Shown here in pieces: positions 63,391-64,000 of a DNA stretch of 64,000 nucleotides (the stretch's first letter is position 1; each line of letters starts with the position of its first letter). The notes under the pieces are model-generated. The model saw only the letters and a list, made by a program, of their open reading frames with translations. It had not been told where the DNA came from and made no database searches. A program made the position numbers and the translations under genes. The stretch spans positions 2,976,001 to 3,040,000 of the forward strand of contig NC_079881.1 in assembly GCF_029227915.1 (NCBI RefSeq), read 5' to 3'. The DNA is from Hydractinia symbiolongicarpus (Eukaryota; Cnidaria; Hydrozoa; Anthoathecata; Hydractiniidae).

Positions 63391-64000
63391 ACACCGTTAG
63401 AAAGTCAGTGAAATGTCGTATTTGTAACTGTCTCTATTTCTTCAGTGCGCGCTAACGGTTAGGATTGGTCCCACAGTAAAAACTGAATTTTTTATCTTAA
63501 TTTTTAAATGAAGCGCTACCACAGCGCCCAGTTTAATCGCTGAATTCCAGCAATCATGTCAATTTAAGAAGAATGTTATTCCTTGGAGTCCAGTTGGCTC
63601 ATTTATCACATTTAACAGGTCACAGTCCAATGTTAGTTCAACTAAGTCCCACAGTCAATCGTTTCATTGTTAAAAGCGATGCAACCTAGTAATATCAGAA
63701 AAATATCGCTAAATGCATGTTGGTACGAATATGTGACCCAACTGTTGTAACTCAAACGGACTGACACCGTTAGAAAGTAAGTGAGATGTAGTTTTTGAAA
63801 CTGTCGCTATTTCTTCAGCACGCGATAACGGCTAGGATTGGTCCCACAGTAAAAAATGACTTATTTATCTAAATTTTTAAATGAAGCGCTTCCACAGCGC
63901 CCAGTGTAATCGCTGATTTCCAACAATCATGTCAAAGTAAGAAGAATATTATTTCTTGGAGTCCAGTTGGCTCACTTATCACATTTATAAGGTCACAGGT
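63390..64000 (+). repeat. Return to domain 3 subtype at the right edge
   Basis: From GTTGTAAATCAAACGG the sequence again matches the trimeric HOR of domain 3. CGTATTTGTAACTG at 63,417 corresponds to 34,719, and ACTGAATTTTTTATC and AATGTTAGTTCAACTAAG follow in the same order. The window ends inside a monomer (AAGGTCACAGGT), so domain 3-type DNA probably continues beyond it. Confidence 0.8.

Larger units (their letters stand above)
1..64000 (+). repeat. Satellite DNA array, ~373-bp monomer, head-to-tail
   Basis: The same block of about 373 bp recurs from the first to the last base, always in the same orientation. Successive anchors (the AAGCGAT that follows CACTGTTA) fall at 1, 374, 747, then 1241, 1614, 1987, 2360 and so on, giving 372-374-bp spacing in most places and about 170 copies overall. 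No single-copy sequence, transposon, microsatellite or inverted segment interrupts it, and both window ends lie inside monomers, so the array extends further on each side. A monomer of about two nucleosome lengths, organised into higher-order repeats, is typical of centromeric or pericentromeric satellites in eukaryotes. I do not recognise it as a named satellite family. No stretch of the window holds a gene. Confidence 0.98.

Noticed and set aside
1-64000. CRISPR array
   Set aside because: The repeat is about 373 bp and continuous, with no short repeats separated by unique spacers.
1-64000. Tandem rRNA, tRNA or histone gene cluster
   Set aside because: No conserved rRNA or tRNA sequence elements, no coding frame of histone size, and a unit far too short for rDNA.
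1-64000. CENP-B box (TTCG-n4-A-n2-CGGG)
   Set aside because: TTCGGCGCGCGATAACGG and GTCCCGCAGTCGATCG look similar in part, but neither has the required spaced bases on either strand. I found no match by eye.

Overview
The whole 64 kb window is one uninterrupted, head-to-tail tandem satellite DNA array. I can support no protein-coding gene, RNA gene, transposon or CRISPR array anywhere in it. The basic monomer is about 373 bp (most copies 372-374 bp), AT-rich, always in the same orientation, with about 170 copies that run off both ends of the window. This points to pericentromeric, centromeric or other heterochromatic DNA of a eukaryote. A monomer carries about 12 CpGs, close to what its base composition predicts, so CpG decay is not evident. 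That fits a lineage with little DNA methylation (for example many insects and other invertebrates) better than a vertebrate, but the species cannot be named from the sequence.

The array is divided into domains of different monomer subfamilies and higher-order repeats (HORs). Domain 1 (1 to about 8,000) is a regular 1,613-bp HOR of three 373-bp monomers plus one 494-bp monomer with an internal partial duplication; one copy has lost a monomer and one has gained an 867-bp sub-block. Domain 2 (about 8,000-29,900) is a mosaic with three recurring structural variants: a 13-bp deletion giving 359-360-bp monomers, a 77-bp deletion giving 296-bp monomers, and a single half-length unit. It also holds duplications offset by 2,880, 2,522, 5,338 and 4,080 bp. 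Domain 3 (about 29,900-60,390) is the most hierarchical. It contains a trimeric 1,119-bp HOR (three copies), a tetrameric 1,490-bp HOR (two copies) and, most strikingly, two complete, almost identical tandem copies of a 9,688-bp unit of about 26 monomers (38,313-48,000 and 48,001-57,688), which itself contains an internal 2.6-3.0 kb duplication. A diverged partial third pass follows. Domain 4 (about 60,390-63,390) is built from 1,492-bp and 746-bp repeats, and the last 0.6 kb returns to a domain 3 subtype.

Within the monomer, the part most alike across all domains holds a 20-bp imperfect palindrome centred on GTAC, followed within about 40 bp by alternating CCGTT/AACGG pentamers. Several of these fit the Myb-type recognition consensus YAAC(G/T)G. 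This makes the array a dense field of potential sequence-specific binding sites and is the main functional hypothesis offered here. The recurrent short open frames (61 and 77 codons) begin with GTG, occur only in some subfamilies and are absent from domain 3; I regard them as non-coding. All alignments and coordinates were made by eye.
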